DNA from: Branchiostoma lanceolatum
Lineage: Eukaryota; Chordata; Leptocardii; Amphioxiformes; Branchiostomatidae
Length of the DNA: 64,000 nt
Assembly: GCF_035083965.1 (NCBI RefSeq)
Contig: NC_089735.1
Location: 4,180,001-4,244,000, forward strand
Direction: 5' to 3'
Every line of letters begins with the position of its first letter. Within the stretch, counting starts at the first letter, position 1. Below the pieces are notes generated by a model that saw only the letters and a program-made list of their open reading frames with translations, was not told the origin of the DNA and did no database searches. Of this stretch, positions 20,902-34,000 are shown one piece after another. The translations under genes were made by a program, and so were the position numbers.

Positions 20902-21053
20902 TACTCTCCAAGCAGAGGTTGGTGGGGGGGAAGGGGGAAAGATTGTCACCTTTGTATCCTGTGCCCCGTTTTCTGGTTGGGAGAGCCAACATAAAACGGG
21001 GCACAGGATAAAAAGGTGACAATCCCCCCCTCCCAACCTCTGCTTGGAGAGTA
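20902..21053. mobile_element. CTCCAAGCAG foldback element, copy 2
   Basis: TACTCTCCAAGCAGAGGTTG and complement form the ends. The arms include ATCCTGTGCCCCGTTTT and its complement. Exact 9-bp duplication ATGCCAAAC at 20893-20901 and 21054-21062. Confidence 0.88.
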
Positions 21054-23569
21054 ATGCCAAACAGTATTACGTTTTGGGGCTAGCAAGGCGTAAGGACCTT
21101 TGAATCTCCGAGCAATCGGCACTACCCCTTTAACGTTAACGCTTGTAGTTGAACGGTTCTCTAGTCATAGGCCGTGACGTCATAGTCGGCCTGCTATCAT
21201 CCTACATTACGCGTGTAATATGACCTTTGGGGGTAGGTTATCATACAAAGGGACATAGCGCCGGAATATAGCGCCATTATACGGAAAGGTCCTCTGCAAA
21301 GTTCGCCGCATAAAAATGCAGTGCGTGCTTTTAAGTAGCAACTTTTTTTGTATAAGGAGAAAAACAATCATAGTCGAAGTAGCTAACGTCAAACCGTTCT
21401 TTGTTGTCTAAACTATCTATGGTGATTTAAGTTTTGAAACTCTTACTAGTTTTGGGAAGGTTTGATACAGCTAAGAAGGTCTAATTATTCTTTAAAGCCT
21501 CATTGATTCAACCCAGGGACCCCCCGCGCCGACACTACATTTTCGCACCGTCAAACCTTGTGATTTGATTCAACCAAGGAGATTTAATAATCAAAGCCTT
21601 CTTGATACAGCCCAGTAGCCTGGAGTCCAGCCTGTTGGCTGACTCATCATTGTTAGCTTTGGTACGCTCCCAACGTCTGTTACCCCCCCCCCCCCAAAGG
21701 TAGCCTGTTCCCCGTCTCTACGGGTCGGCTTAGGGGTGTTTTACCGGGCCCAGTCTGATATATTGAATCGTTTCTGTCAGCCTGTCTACTTAGCTGTCGT
21801 AGAGAGTTTCGCAGTCTGTCTACTAAGATGTCATAACGAGTTTCGCCGCCACCTTCCGAAGCGAGCTAATTAAATCAAGGCCGTAAACCCGCCACGAGGG
21901 GCTAAATTGTCTGGGTGGGCGGGTACCACTCCCAGCGCCGTAGAGATCCCGGGGAGCTCCAGATGGTATGGTTTCCAGGCTACCAAAAAGGCGGGGAAAG
22001 CGAACAAGGCTGATAATGCATTGACGTGCGAAAAGGTAGCGTAGGCGCGGGAGGTGGCTGGGTTGTTAGCCTGGAGCCCAGGATGTTAGCTCTAGCGGAC
22101 GTTGGGAGCGGGCAAAAGCTATCAAGGCCAAAGGATGACAGCTAACAGGCTGGACTCCAGGCTAACAACCCAGCCACCTCCCGCGCCGACGCTACCTTTT
22201 CGCACGTCAATGCATTATCAGCCTTGTTAGCTTTGGCCCGCCTTGTTGGCGCGGCTAACGGACGTTTGGAGCAGGCCAAAGATAACAAAGATAACAGGCT
22301 GGATCACCATAGATAGCTTAGATAACAAAGAACGGTTTGACGTCAGCTACTTTTAAAAGAGCCTATATATCGTGTGCGTGAGTTGGAACAAAAAGAAGGT
22401 ATACTACGCAGTGCCAAATAACATATCCAATGCGACATGCATGATGCTTCCAGGCAACTTGTTGTTACGGCTTCAGTCTGTTGTGTCGCTGGATGCCAAC
22501 CTATTTCATTTCTTGTATAAAGGAGATTCGTGACTAGGGATGATACTTATGCCGTTCTTCATTGCCCGTGAGAACTGGCTTTAGCATAATACACCTCGAC
22601 ATGTGGACATGACTCAAAGTGGACCATAATTGGTAGCGCACGATAAGTGGTAGCGCTAAGTTAGATAATAAAAAATGCACATAAATCAAAGCAGCCTACA
22701 GACAGATGATAGTAAAGTGATAAATTCACTATGTTTGTTCCACTCGTGGTTTACTTGGCGCGGTGTTGTGCAGCCAATTTCCCCAAAACCGAGCGACACG
22801 TGAAGTTCACGTGATCAACGCATGGCAATAATGCATTGACGTGCGAAAAGGTAGCGTCGGTGCGGGAGGTGGCTGGGTTGTTAGCCTGGAGTCTACTAGG
22901 ATATTAGCTTTGGCCCGCCTTGTTGGCGGCTAGCGGACGTTGTGAGCAGGCCAAAGCTAACTAACTAACTAACGAACGTAGTGCTACCAGTTATCGCGCG
23001 CTACTCATTATGGTCCACTTTGGGTCATGTCCACATGTCAAGGTGTATTATGCTAAAGCCAGTTCTCATGGGCAAGGAAGAACAGCATAAGTATGATCCT
23101 TAGTCATGAATACTAGTATGCTTCATACAAACAATTAAATAGGTTTGCACCCAGCGACACAACAAGATTAACTCCTGAATCCGTAACAACAAGTTACGTG
23201 GAAACCTCATGCATGACGCATTGCATATGTAATTCGACACTGCGTATTTCATCAGTTTTTTTCTAACTCACACGATAGCTAGAATCTTTTAAAAGTAGCT
23301 GACGTAAACCCTTCTTTGTTATCCAAACTATTTATGGTGATCCAGCCTGTTAGCTGAGTTATCCTTGTTAGCTTTGTCCCACTCACATCGTCCGTTAGCC
23401 GCGGAAACAAGGCGGGCCAAAGATAACAAGGCTAACGAAGCATTGACGTGCGAAAAGGTAGCGTCAGCGCGGGAGGTGGCTGGGTTATTAGCCCGGATTT
23501 ACGGCATGTGTTTGCTCATTTTATAGCTGCTTAACTTGATTTACAGTATGGCAGAAAACCTTTTTGGGG

Positions 23570-23846
23570 TAGCCTCCGTTGCAGGCTTCTCCCACCGGCG
23601 ATTTTTCAACTTATCGGACCAGATTCTTTGGGTGGGGGGCAGTATCTGCTTGGAGACCGTATCTGCTTGAGGCCCCGTATCTGCTTGGGATCCTGTTCCA
23701 CACGGCGGTTACAGGATCCCAAGCAGATACGGGGCCTCAAGCTGATACTGTCTCCAAACAGATACGCCCCCCCCCCCCAGACAAAGAATCTGGTCCGATA
23801 TTAAAGTTGAAAAATCGCCGGTGGGAGAAGCCTGCAACGGAGGCTA
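23570..23846. mobile_element. Foldback element with 10-bp target duplication
   Basis: Arms of about 60 bp or more (TAGCCTCCGTTGCAGGCTTC... and complement) continue inward through repeated ATCTGCTTGG motifs. The flanks are CTTTTTGGGG on both sides (23560-23569, 23847-23856), exact. A truncated relative without the right half lies at about 25477. Confidence 0.85.
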
Positions 23847-24105
23847 CTTTTTGGGGTGGAAATGGACGAAGATTGAAGCGGCGCGGGTGTCATCCATATG
23901 CTAGTAATCAAATCAACATGGCCTAACGTACATGTAGCGTTCCAGTTATCGTGCGGTACCAATCATGGTCCACTTCGGGTCATGTCCACGTGTCGAGGTG
24001 TATCATGCTAAAGTCAGTTCTCATGGGCAATGAAGAACGACATAAGTATGATTCGTAGTCACGAGTCTCCTTTATACAAACAATAGAATAGGTTTGCATC
24101 AAGCG

Positions 24106-24578
24106 TAGGGGTGGGTACCGGTACCGTGTACCGGTACAAAACCGGTATTTCTTAATGGACCGGTCCAAAAAAACCGGTCCGTAAAAAATCAGTGGACCGG
24201 CCTATGGACCGATTAGAAAATTCATAGTACCAGGCTACAAGTAGGCGGCCACATAACTGGTCTAAGAAAATACAAAACAGCAGATTTAACGAATCGAAGA
24301 CGTTAGCTGTGAATCATATCTAGAAACACTTAAAGGATGAGTAAACAGACGGCGTGGAGAGCATAGTTATATTTTTGAGACAAAGTGCAAACCTAAGAAA
24401 TTATATCGTTCCTGACATGACGTTTATTTGGAGACTTTTACGTGTGTCTCGCTCTCCAAAATATGATGTACTGCGACACTTCTATAATCAGGTACAGGTA
24501 CAGGTCCGGACCTGGACCTGACCCTCTGGACCTGGACCTGGACCGGACCTGAATGTTATGTACCGGTACCCACCCCTA
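24106..24578. mobile_element. Non-autonomous hAT-like element (473 bp)
   Basis: The inverted ends are TAGGGGTGGGTACCGGTAC and GTACCGGTACCCACCCCTA. The flanks ATCAAGCG (24098-24105) and ATCCAGCG (24579-24586) are an 8-bp duplication with one mismatch, as expected for hAT. The empty site is seen at about 23140 (GCACCCAGCGACAC). Subterminal CCGGTCC / GGACCTGG motifs are repeated many times. Confidence 0.85.
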
Positions 24579-25716
24579 ATCCAGCGACACAACAAAATTA
24601 ACTCCTGAAGCCGTAACAACAAGGTACATGGAAATGGCATGCTTTACGCATTGCATATGTAATTCGACGCTACGTATTTCATCAGTTTTTTTTTCTAACT
24701 CACACGATAGATAGAATCTTTTCAAGGCGTTAACCCTTCTTTGTTATCTAAGCTGTTATCTATGTTGATTAGAGTTTTGAAGCTGCTTTTACTTTTTTGA
24801 AGTTTTGATTCAACCAAGGAGATTTGATAATCATATCCTCCTTGATACAACCCAGTAGCCTGGAATGAAGCCTTGTTAGCTTTGGGACGCCTTGTAGGCG
24901 GCTAGCGGACGTTGGGAGCGGGCCAAAGCTAACAAGTATGACTCAGCTAACATCCTGGACTCCAGGCTAACAACCCAGCCACCTCCCGCACCGACGCTAC
25001 CTTTTCGCACGTCAATGCATTAATGCCATGCGTTGATCACGTGAACTTCACGTGCCGCTCGGTTTCGGGGAAACTGGCCGCACAACACCGCGTCAAGTAA
25101 ACCACAGGTGGGACAAAGATAGTGACGTAACTACTTTACTCTCATTTGTCTGTAGACTACTAAAATTATGTGCATGTTTTTATCATCTTTTATCACTTTT
25201 TCTAACTCTCACAATAGCTAGCATCTTTTAAAAGTAGCTGACACCAAACCTTTCTTTGTTATCTAAACTATTTATGGTGATCTTATTAGCTTTGCCCCAC
25301 TCACGAAGTCCGCAAACAAGGCGAGCCAAAGCTAACAAGGCTAACGATGCATTGACGTGCGAAAAGGTAGTGTCGGCGCGGGAGGTGGCTGGGTTATTAG
25401 CCCGGATTTACGGCATTTGCTCATTTTATAGCTGCTTTCCACGATTTACAGTATGGCAGAAAACCTTTTTGGGTAGCCTACGTTGCAGGCTTCTCCCACC
25501 GGCGATTTTTCAACTTCACGTGCCGCTCGGTTTTGGGGAAACTAGTACTGGCTGCACAACACCGCGTCAAGTAAGCCACAGGTGGGACAAACATAGTGAC
25601 TTTACTACTTTACTATCATTTGTCTGCTTTAATTTATGTGCATTTTTCTGATCTATGTTCTTCAAGCAGAGCCCTAGAACAGTTTTTGGTTATAGACCTG
25701 TATAAATGCATGCTCA

Positions 25717-25883
25717 CACGGCGTTAAACATGGAGATAAAAAGTTGCAGACCATTCATTGTTGTTTTTAGGAGAGATCATTTTCATCTCTCCTTAAAACA
25801 ACAATGAATGGTTTGCAACTTTTTCTCCCCTAAAAACAACAATGAATGGTCTGCAACTTTTTCTCTCCCTGTTTAACGCCGTG
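25717..25883. mobile_element. Foldback element
   Basis: CACGGCGTTAAAC and GTTTAACGCCGTG at the ends; AAAAAGTTGCAGACCATTC and its complement occur as an inner triplicated inverted motif. Confidence 0.7.
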
Positions 25884-25889
25884 CATCAT

Positions 25890-27600
25890 ATTGGCTCTGT
25901 CCGCGCGGTTTTTAAGATGAATAGCGTCTGAAATCAATCTATCTGTAGATAAGGGGAGGTTTGCACAAAAGCTTCGCACGATTAAAGCGAGAGCAGGTCG
26001 AAGAAAGGTTGGCGCCAAAATGCCGCCGTTACCAGGGCCAATGTCCGCTGAACTCTTCACGCCTCGCGCGACCTACTCGGTTACCTGGCAGGTTTATGGT
26101 ATCTCTATCTAAGTAAATCGTACCACATTGGGGTCGGTACGTATTGACTTAGTGGGTAGCAGAGTTAAATGTTAACTTTAAAGAGCTAGCCTTGTGGTGT
26201 TGTTGCCGACGTATTCATCACCATTCTCAAGGTTCTGTGTCGGATACAACCTTCGCCGGTCTAGGTCTGCCACCGGCCCTGTAAGTAACCCTTTTCTTCC
26301 GATCTTATTTCATCACATTATATACTAACGTTTGAAAATATGTTGCATGCAGAAGTCCGTAACTGAACTGAAGGGGCCGACGGGTGCTAGTTTGTGGTAA
26401 CCACGAGCATAGTGGTGCGTTGCACAGTAGGCAGTGCAAACTGGTCCCAGCAAAAGTCAATATACCGAGTCAGACATCTTCGGTACAAACTTATCTGTGA
26501 GGCGCACATATTATCTAAGGACTGTGTGTTTATTTGGATTGGCTACATTTTCGTGTGCCCCAATTGTTCTATAGCTCCAATGGCGACAGTCCTATCTTCC
26601 GACACCCCTATGTTCCGACACCCATACATGTACGTTCGGACACCTACGTTAGGGTTACGGTTAGGCACGTATAGGGTGTCGGAACTGTAGGGGTTTATTA
26701 ACTAATGGCGGCAACCTTGCCCCCCTCCCCACACAGTATCTAGTCATTAACAGGTCAACCATGAATGATGTTATCCGGTCTGGTTACAGTATGATAAAGA
26801 TCAAGGGACCTTCAACTAGCCAACCACGTCAGGTGTGGCTCCACGGTTCCAGTATATGTCAGTAACGTACGCAATCCGATAAAAAATGGGACAAAAAGAA
26901 GGTGTCCTTTTGTCAGGAATAAAACTTTCAGACCAAGAAAACATAAATGCTAACCTGCTATGACAACTGTCTATAAATACATTTAATACAATTTTTAGAC
27001 GCCCATTCTACAAATACCTCGCAGCTAAATAATCAGAGCACTTGCATTCTTCCTTTTTGGCTTCAAAGTGCCAGCTGACGATCATTCCACTACTAGTATC
27101 TCATGGGCGTGCCGAAAATCTAGATATGGAGAAAGGTCATGTTTATAAACTAATTCAACAAGTATAAAGTGTGTCCTGCCATAGATACCCCAAAACTGCC
27201 AATATTTCACCCAAAAAGAATCCTTACAGGAAAGGCATTTCATGGTTTTATCATTATTTTTCTCTGTTTAATATTGTGAGGCACAGCCGCAGGCATCCAA
27301 CTGTGTACGGTGTCCAAGGTAAGGCCAAGGTCGTTTGCTTGACCTTGATAAAGCTCACGCATGCCCAATGTCAGGCACCAAACATTTCGTCGGCCTTTAA
27401 CTGAGCCTGATCGAGCCCTGTATCCATTAACGTTACCTATAACGTTAGGCAATCTAGGCACTGAATATCAGGTAAAGCAACGAACAGTTATTGCCGCTAC
27501 GAACTGTCAGTAGATAATGACTTGTATGTATTCTTTATAGATATGTTTTCAACGTTTCAATATTGTTTTAATTGTGCCTTGCTAGTATTCGTGCGTATTC
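25890..27600. other. Intergenic stretch with little recognisable content
   Basis: No exon with good splice context was found. A short repeat with CCGACACCCCTATG / TAGGGTGTCGGAA inverted motifs lies at about 26600-26690. The rest is unannotated unique-looking sequence. Confidence 0.4.
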
Positions 27601-27624
27601 ACGCGTAACAGGTGCCTCCAATGC

Positions 27625-27728
27625 ACCATAATTCTGTACAATGTACTCATCACTCAATGTGCATAATTCTGTACAATGTACTCATCACCCAATGTACATA
27701 ATTCTGCACAATGTACTCAATGTACATA
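27625..27728 (+). repeat. Short tandem repeat, about 36-bp unit, three copies
   Basis: CATAATTCTGTACAATGTAC followed by TCATCAC(C/T)CAATGT is repeated three times with minor changes; the last copy is shortened. Confidence 0.7.
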
Positions 27729-27775
27729 GTGCTGAGGCAAAGAGGTAAGCGGACAGAAGTCAGAACAAAATTTTC

Positions 27776-27960
27776 ACTGTAGTTTTAAGCTCGCGGTGAA
27801 GAGGGCACCGCGAAATCGCGAACATAAAGATGTAGGTAAAGCAGTCCTCCTCAATTGAAGTGAAGCGTATTGCTTTTTCAAGTACATGTACGTACATGTA
27901 GCTAGTATAGTGCTTTGCTACGGCTCGTAAAACCCCGCGAAAGGGTCAAGATTTACAGTG
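27776..27960. mobile_element. Decayed CTGTAAAT-type MITE next to the zinc transporter start
   Basis: The ends are ACTGTAGTTTTAAG... and ...GATTTACAGTG with inner CGCGGTGAA / CCCCGCGAA motifs typical of the 13601 family. It lies 67 bp upstream of the ATG at 28027, so it may overlap the 5' UTR or promoter. Confidence 0.45.
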
Positions 27961-28026
27961 TATGTTTGCTCTTTTTGCCCCATACAGAATCTCCGTCCTA
28001 CCCACTGGACGTAACCAGGTGTAAGG

Positions 28027-31000
28027 ATGAAGGGAGCACTGTTGGTCGGTGTTCTTGTTGTACTGTGTGGGCTTGTCGCCCCGCAACATGAAGGTCACGA
28101 TCATGAACATGGAGAAGACCCTTTCAACGCCGTTCTACGCCTACTGGGAGGAGACGAACACCAGAACTTGACGTTCGACATGTCCAAGGTGCTGGTGAAG
28201 ACGATGTTGGACCGGGTACGGTGCATAAGACTGGAGGCCGACGAAGAAAGGAATTTCACTTGTGACGAGGTAGGAAGGACATGTATTTTCCACTTGATGG
28301 GTTGCACGAACTTGTATGAAACCAGAATGGACTTACTTGATTAACTTATATGGATGTTATGAATGAAAACAGGAAAACAAATGTAAGGATGAAGGATTTA
28401 GTACACATGTAATATTAGTACACATGTAATATTAGTTGAAATAAAAACAACATGCACAATCGTACATGTACAATCGGCATTTGAATATCTGTGAATACAC
28501 ATGTATCCGTATTAATCTAAAAAGGGAGGAAGAAGTTTAATTTTTGCAACAGGTACACTTTATGGCAACTTGAACATACATTGTAGTTGAACTTTTGCTA
28601 ATACATGTATCTAATCATTTTTAAGAACTAATCTACTTTATGAATAACGGACAATCTATCTATGCATGCTAAATTCTCTAGAACATTATGCTGCGTCAGG
28701 AACGTATAACAAGGAACAGGTTTAGGACATCGTTGTAAAGTTTTAAAGGGAGAATTATGAGTCAGATTTAAACAAAGATAAGTCATGTCACTCATGTCTG
28801 GCTGGTGTGTAATTTGCATAAAGTTGGTATGCGGGAACGTGGCAATGAATAGTATATGAAAACGCTATTTGCTTTATCAGCTATCCATTATGCACAAACT
28901 GTCAATTATAATGGGCAACGTCCGTCCTTGAAGTGCCCAAATGTCTGAAATATCCAGGTTACTATATGGTTGTTGATTGCAAAGGGCGATAACTATTGCA
29001 ATGATTTACCACAACTATACCTCCGCCAGGGACCAAGCAAACAAGCTACTTAAATCATCTTTTGTATCATTGTCTCAAAGAGACAAGGTATGGTTACAAT
29101 CATACAGAGTAAACATGGTAAAATGTAACGTTTACCCAACCAAGGTCATTGCTTACGTAAATCTAACAGAAGTGCGCTACTTGTTTGTAGTTCTGTACAA
29201 ACGTGTCAAGAATTATGCTTGTCGAGCATTATTGGACCCATGGTGAATAACATAATCTCCAAGCAGATTTACACGGGGCGCTGAAAATCGTATATGCTAG
29301 CCAGAGAAGCTCCAGTCAGCCCCGTAGGCTAGCTGGAGCTTATCTGGCTGACTGGAGCTTCTATGGCTAGCATATACGATTTTCAGCGCCCCGTGTAGAT
29401 CTGCTTGGAGATTAGAATGACATGCCATGTTTCATGTTGCACAGCACAGAAGTGTGTGTGTGTGTGGGGGGGGGGGGGGCAGAAAAGAGAGAAACGTTAG
29501 AAAATAGAAATCTTTTATTGACATAACAAAAGTACAGCGACTTTCGAAAGGTCATCTACAACTATACATACAAACAAGTGGATTGTAATGAACTAATCTA
29601 CGTACAAGTATATGAATGAATCAACATGTTGAGTCTGGCGTATCACTTATACTACTAGTTCTAAGTTCTATACATTCTTTGATATATTTCTTTATTGTAC
29701 ACAGTAAGGGTTATCTCCTCCTAGAATCTTCTTCAAAGATAGAATGTACTTGCACTTATCTATAGGATGGGATGTATCAAATTCTGTTGAGCAACCGGAA
29801 TGGATAGCGACAAATTTACCATGACTGGCAGGCGAACAAGAATAGGGGGCGCAGGGGGTACATAAATACACGAGAGTTGACAACAATACAAACGTACGCT
29901 CTCATTTAAAGGGCAATCAACAAAGGTATCGATGTGTAATTCTCATGACCATTTTTTAAATCTCAGTGCAAGGTTCTTGTACATATGGAATATTCTCCTT
30001 GGAGACTCCTTCTGATCACTTCTAGCTAAGTTTATTCTTTTAAGTTCGTTTCATTCAGACCCTTGTTATGCCTTGCCTAGTGGCACATATAGTGCAACTG
30101 TGAGGCTGTTGCCAGTTGATAGGGACATACCTTTATGCATGGTTAACAATAGATTTAAAAAAACACCTCCCCGCGCATAGAAATCGATAGGCTTTGTTGA
30201 AGGGCTACATATTCTCCAAGCAGAGGATTCGGTCTTGGGGCTAGTAGTGGTCGCGATTTTTAACGTCTCCCTCCCCTAGTTCAGGCGTTCAAAATCGCGG
30301 CCACGGCCAAGCCCCCGGACCAAAACTTCTGCTTGGAGCATAGAGTCTACACAGATATCCTCAAGGGAAACAGATAAACAAATAAACAAACAATAACATA
30401 AAAAACATTGTCATTTCACAGTGTCTGACGGCCGATGGCTTGATTAAGCTGTCTCTTGGCGACTCGACCGACACAAGCGTGCCCGTAGGTGAGGAAGACT
30501 TTCACAAGATGGCCGTGGTGCTGACTGTCTTTCTGACGGACCTGTCTGCGCATGACGTCTGCACCGAAGACCCTGGCGGCAAGGGCTATACGGCAATGGA
30601 GGGCAGGCTAATGTCGTACACACACGCTAAGTTTACTCTCCGCAGCTACCAACAGGTCTTGGAAGACATCAACAAAAACTATCGAGTGGAGAACTGGGGC
30701 AAGGTAAGATCACGAAACGAGACAAAAATGCATGCTGTATTGTTAGCCTCTGTGGTACTATATCCCAATACAAATAAACAAAGAAAAAATGATAATCATA
30801 TTTCATTGGTACTAGTAGGTTTCTATTTGGTTGCCAATATATAACTACGGTGGCCCGATTGTGTCAATTACACAAATGACTGTCGCCTACGCAAATGACT
30901 GTGTCGTCAACGCACTTTACATTAGCCCAAATGTCTTTGTTGTCTACGCAAATGACTGTGTCGTCTACGCAAACGACTGTGTCGTTTAATTTCGCAAATG

Positions 31001-34000
31001 TCGGTGTCGCTTACGCAAGGAGGTTTAAACCTCCTAGGTTTACGCAACTGAACTGACTGTTGTCTTCGCAAATAACTGTATCGTCTACGCACAGAAGTGT
31101 TCGCAGACGACGCAGTCATTTGCGTACACGACACAGACATCTGTGTAGATGACACAGTCGTTTGCGTACACGACAAAATAGGGGAAATGGGCTACCGTAG
31201 TTTAGTTAGTGCTGGTTGTGAAACAAGAAATCGAAGATCTCATGCTTCCATGAGAGATTCATATTGTGAATTTCCGAATGCCACAGCACTAGTCTTATGC
31301 TATAACAGTTGATGCTAAATCTGGGAAATGGGCCACGTACTACTAAACTACGTCGGACAGTGTTTCACTGCAGAGTCGGTGTTTGAGGAGCTCCACATCA
31401 ATACCAGTGAGGCTAGCGGAGGGGCGTCCTACGACGAGCTGAAGGAGATAGCAGCAATAACCGTGGCCAACGTGCTGGAGGGGCTGTGTATAGGGGTTGC
31501 CGAGCTACCGGAGAAAAGCTTCTTCGTAGACAGTCTTTTCGAAAGTCTCAACGTAACCAACGGCACCATCACAGTCGAGGGTGTGTCATTTTGAGTTCAT
31601 TTTGATAGATTAGACTGCAGGTCATAGAGCACTTACTACCATGCCTTAATCATAATTAGCCACCCAAAAATCAAGACCACATCACGTCCAGGTCAAAAGA
31701 TATAAAAATATACAAAAGTTCTGCTGCAGTACCAAGGTCACATACCAGGGGGCCCAAAATCGACCTTGAATTTTGGCTTCACAACACCCGCCCACATACT
31801 AAATATCATTGTAATTCATGAAGAGGCTCCTGAGTTATGCTGACTGGAGTGGTGTGGAAACACAAACAAACAGACAAACAGACAGACAAACAGACACACC
31901 CAAAACTATATCTCTATTTTTCATGGAGATAATAAGGTATTGACGGATCATTGATCCCGAAGAAGGCGACAGTGGTCGTTGGAAATTTGATCCGTGAATA
32001 CCTTAGTGTTGGAAGAAAGTTTAGCATTGTATTATGATTACTACCAACCCAGATAAGCCTCCATGATGATAAAAAGTGTTCATGTGATTATTATCTATCA
32101 TGTCTGCATCGCAGCCCTTGAGCACGTCCTGTCGGTGTTGGGTGTCGGTGGGGAGGCCCCGCCGGAGCCGGAGGTGGACGACGGGCACGATCACGACGAC
32201 CACGCCGGGCACGACCATAGACGGAGACGCCAACTGCCACCGCTGACACGGGCAGACGAACACGACCACGACCACGACCACGCCCACGACTTCGAACACA
32301 CTGTGAGTACGACTGTTCTTTTTGTCTTTACAGTATTAGGGCCCTGTTACACTTGTGCGTATATTCAAGTGCGCGTGAGTTGCGCATTAACATTTTTTTG
32401 GGGTTAAGTAAGGTTTTCGTGGAAAAGTTGTTTTCTACTTTGATCCACCGTTGTGCAGCCTGCCCGTTATCGAACCAAAGAAATTACTTCTTCGGCTGCA
32501 AACTTAACCAAAACCAAAAACATGTTGATACGCAACTCATGCGGACTTGTATATACGCACAAGTGTGACAGGAGCTTTACGCGGCACAACGCCTCTACTC
32601 TCCAAGCAGAGGATTGGGTCCGGCATATAGTGAGGAAATAGGCGTTTTTACCAAGGGCACAACGCACGGAGCTTCTTGGATACGCTTACTAGAGGTATGT
32701 TGTACTCTCCAAGCAAAGGAGTGGATCCGGCTGGTTTTTGACGTGTTTTAGGCGTTTTGTCGGGCTTCCTACATTGTCTCGATTTCTTTTTGTCACCCAC
32801 CCACCCACACACAAAAAAAAGAGACAAAGTAGAAAGCCCCCCAAAAAACGCCTAAAACACGTCAAAAACCAGCCGGATCCACTCCTTTGCTTAGAGAGTA
32901 CAACATACCTCTAGTAAGCGTATCCAAGAAGCTCCGTGCGTTGTGCCCTTGGTAAAAACGCCCATTTCCTCACTATATGCTCAGGGGTGATATGAGTACC
33001 TAGGACGTCCTCTCGGATATGTCATGTAAAGCCAGAGCTCCTTTGTTAGATAGAGGAGAGCCACGCCTCGAGCACGTTAAAGAACCCACCACACTTATTG
33101 ATCTTGATGGGAGTGAATCAAGCCTATCTAACGCCACTTGTACTTAACGTACAAAACTGGTATATTGCGGGTCAAGGCCGCTATACCAGTTATACGATAC
33201 AACCAACCAACCAACCAACCAACCAACCAACCAACCAACCGACCGACCAACCAACTAAATGATCGACTAACTAACTAACTAACCAACCAACCAACTAACT
33301 GATTGATTGACTAACTAACCAACTAACTAACCAACCAACCAAACAACTAACGAACAAGAAACAGGAATCACTAATAACGTAATAATACCTTTACGCAGTG
33401 CTTTAATTCAGCCCAGCTGATGAAACTGTTCCTGGTTGAGGCGGAGATGGGGGTGACCCGTGCCCAGTTCAGCGCCATGGCGCCCGCCCTCCTACAGCAG
33501 GTCTACAGCAGCGTCTGTGTAGGGGAAACGCCGACTGTGAACGCAACGGCCGCTCCGGTGGTCAGAGAACTCACTATGCTGGAAAGTAAGTTGACAGAGA
33601 TGGATCATCATAGATTGTCGCAATGTATCTCAGTCCAGTTCAGCGCAACTTCGTTTGCTTCCCGCAGGTCCGAGTCTGTGCAGGTAGGTGAGAGTCTGCA
33701 GCTGTTCATCAGGTGTTGCAGGGGTTTGGGGGTCCTCGCCGCAGCCGCAGGCTGCACTGCTGATCTTCCCCCACCGTAGCAGGTTGTCCCCTGTCACAGA
33801 GATGGATTAGAACCTGCGACCCATAGATTTCTAGGCCATCCCTTTACCAGTTGAGCTAACAGGGCATTTGGAATACACAATGCAGTTATCCAAACAAATA
33901 CCTACATAGCCTGCCAATAACACTTTGCACTATTGACAGGGAACAGCCTTAGCCATAATCAAGTAAAACTTGTTACCTTCGCCAAAAGGTTATGTTTTCG

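Larger units (their letters stand above)
21383..25690. mobile_element. Nested foldback/MITE complex
   Basis: Several inverted blocks recur here. GCATTGACGTGCGAAAAGG occurs near 22016, 22832, 23439 and 25348, and inverted near 22198 and 25000. A block of about 350 bp (22311-22665) is inverted at 22965-23345 and repeated at 23940-24790, where a hAT-like element splits it. Blocks with CAACACCGCGTCAAGTAA lie near 25085 and 25560 and inverted near 22755. TAGCCTGGA-type foldback ends are near 21615, 22070, 22886 and 24849. No credible protein is encoded; short ORFs cross repeat boundaries. Confidence 0.75.

Noticed and set aside
25256-25651. 131-codon ORF
   Set aside because: It spans several repeat boundaries inside the nested foldback complex and is composed of repeat sequence.
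21383-25690. Autonomous transposon with transposase or reverse transcriptase
   Set aside because: I looked for long ORFs or RT/transposase motifs on both strands and saw none; all elements here appear non-autonomous.
27625-27728. CRISPR-like array
   Set aside because: Three tandem 36-bp copies without spacers in a eukaryotic context; it is a simple tandem repeat.
31097-31312. ORF with [12 protein letters not shown] repeats
   Set aside because: It is a translation of the 21-bp minisatellite (a multiple of three keeps the frame open) within a zinc-transporter intron.
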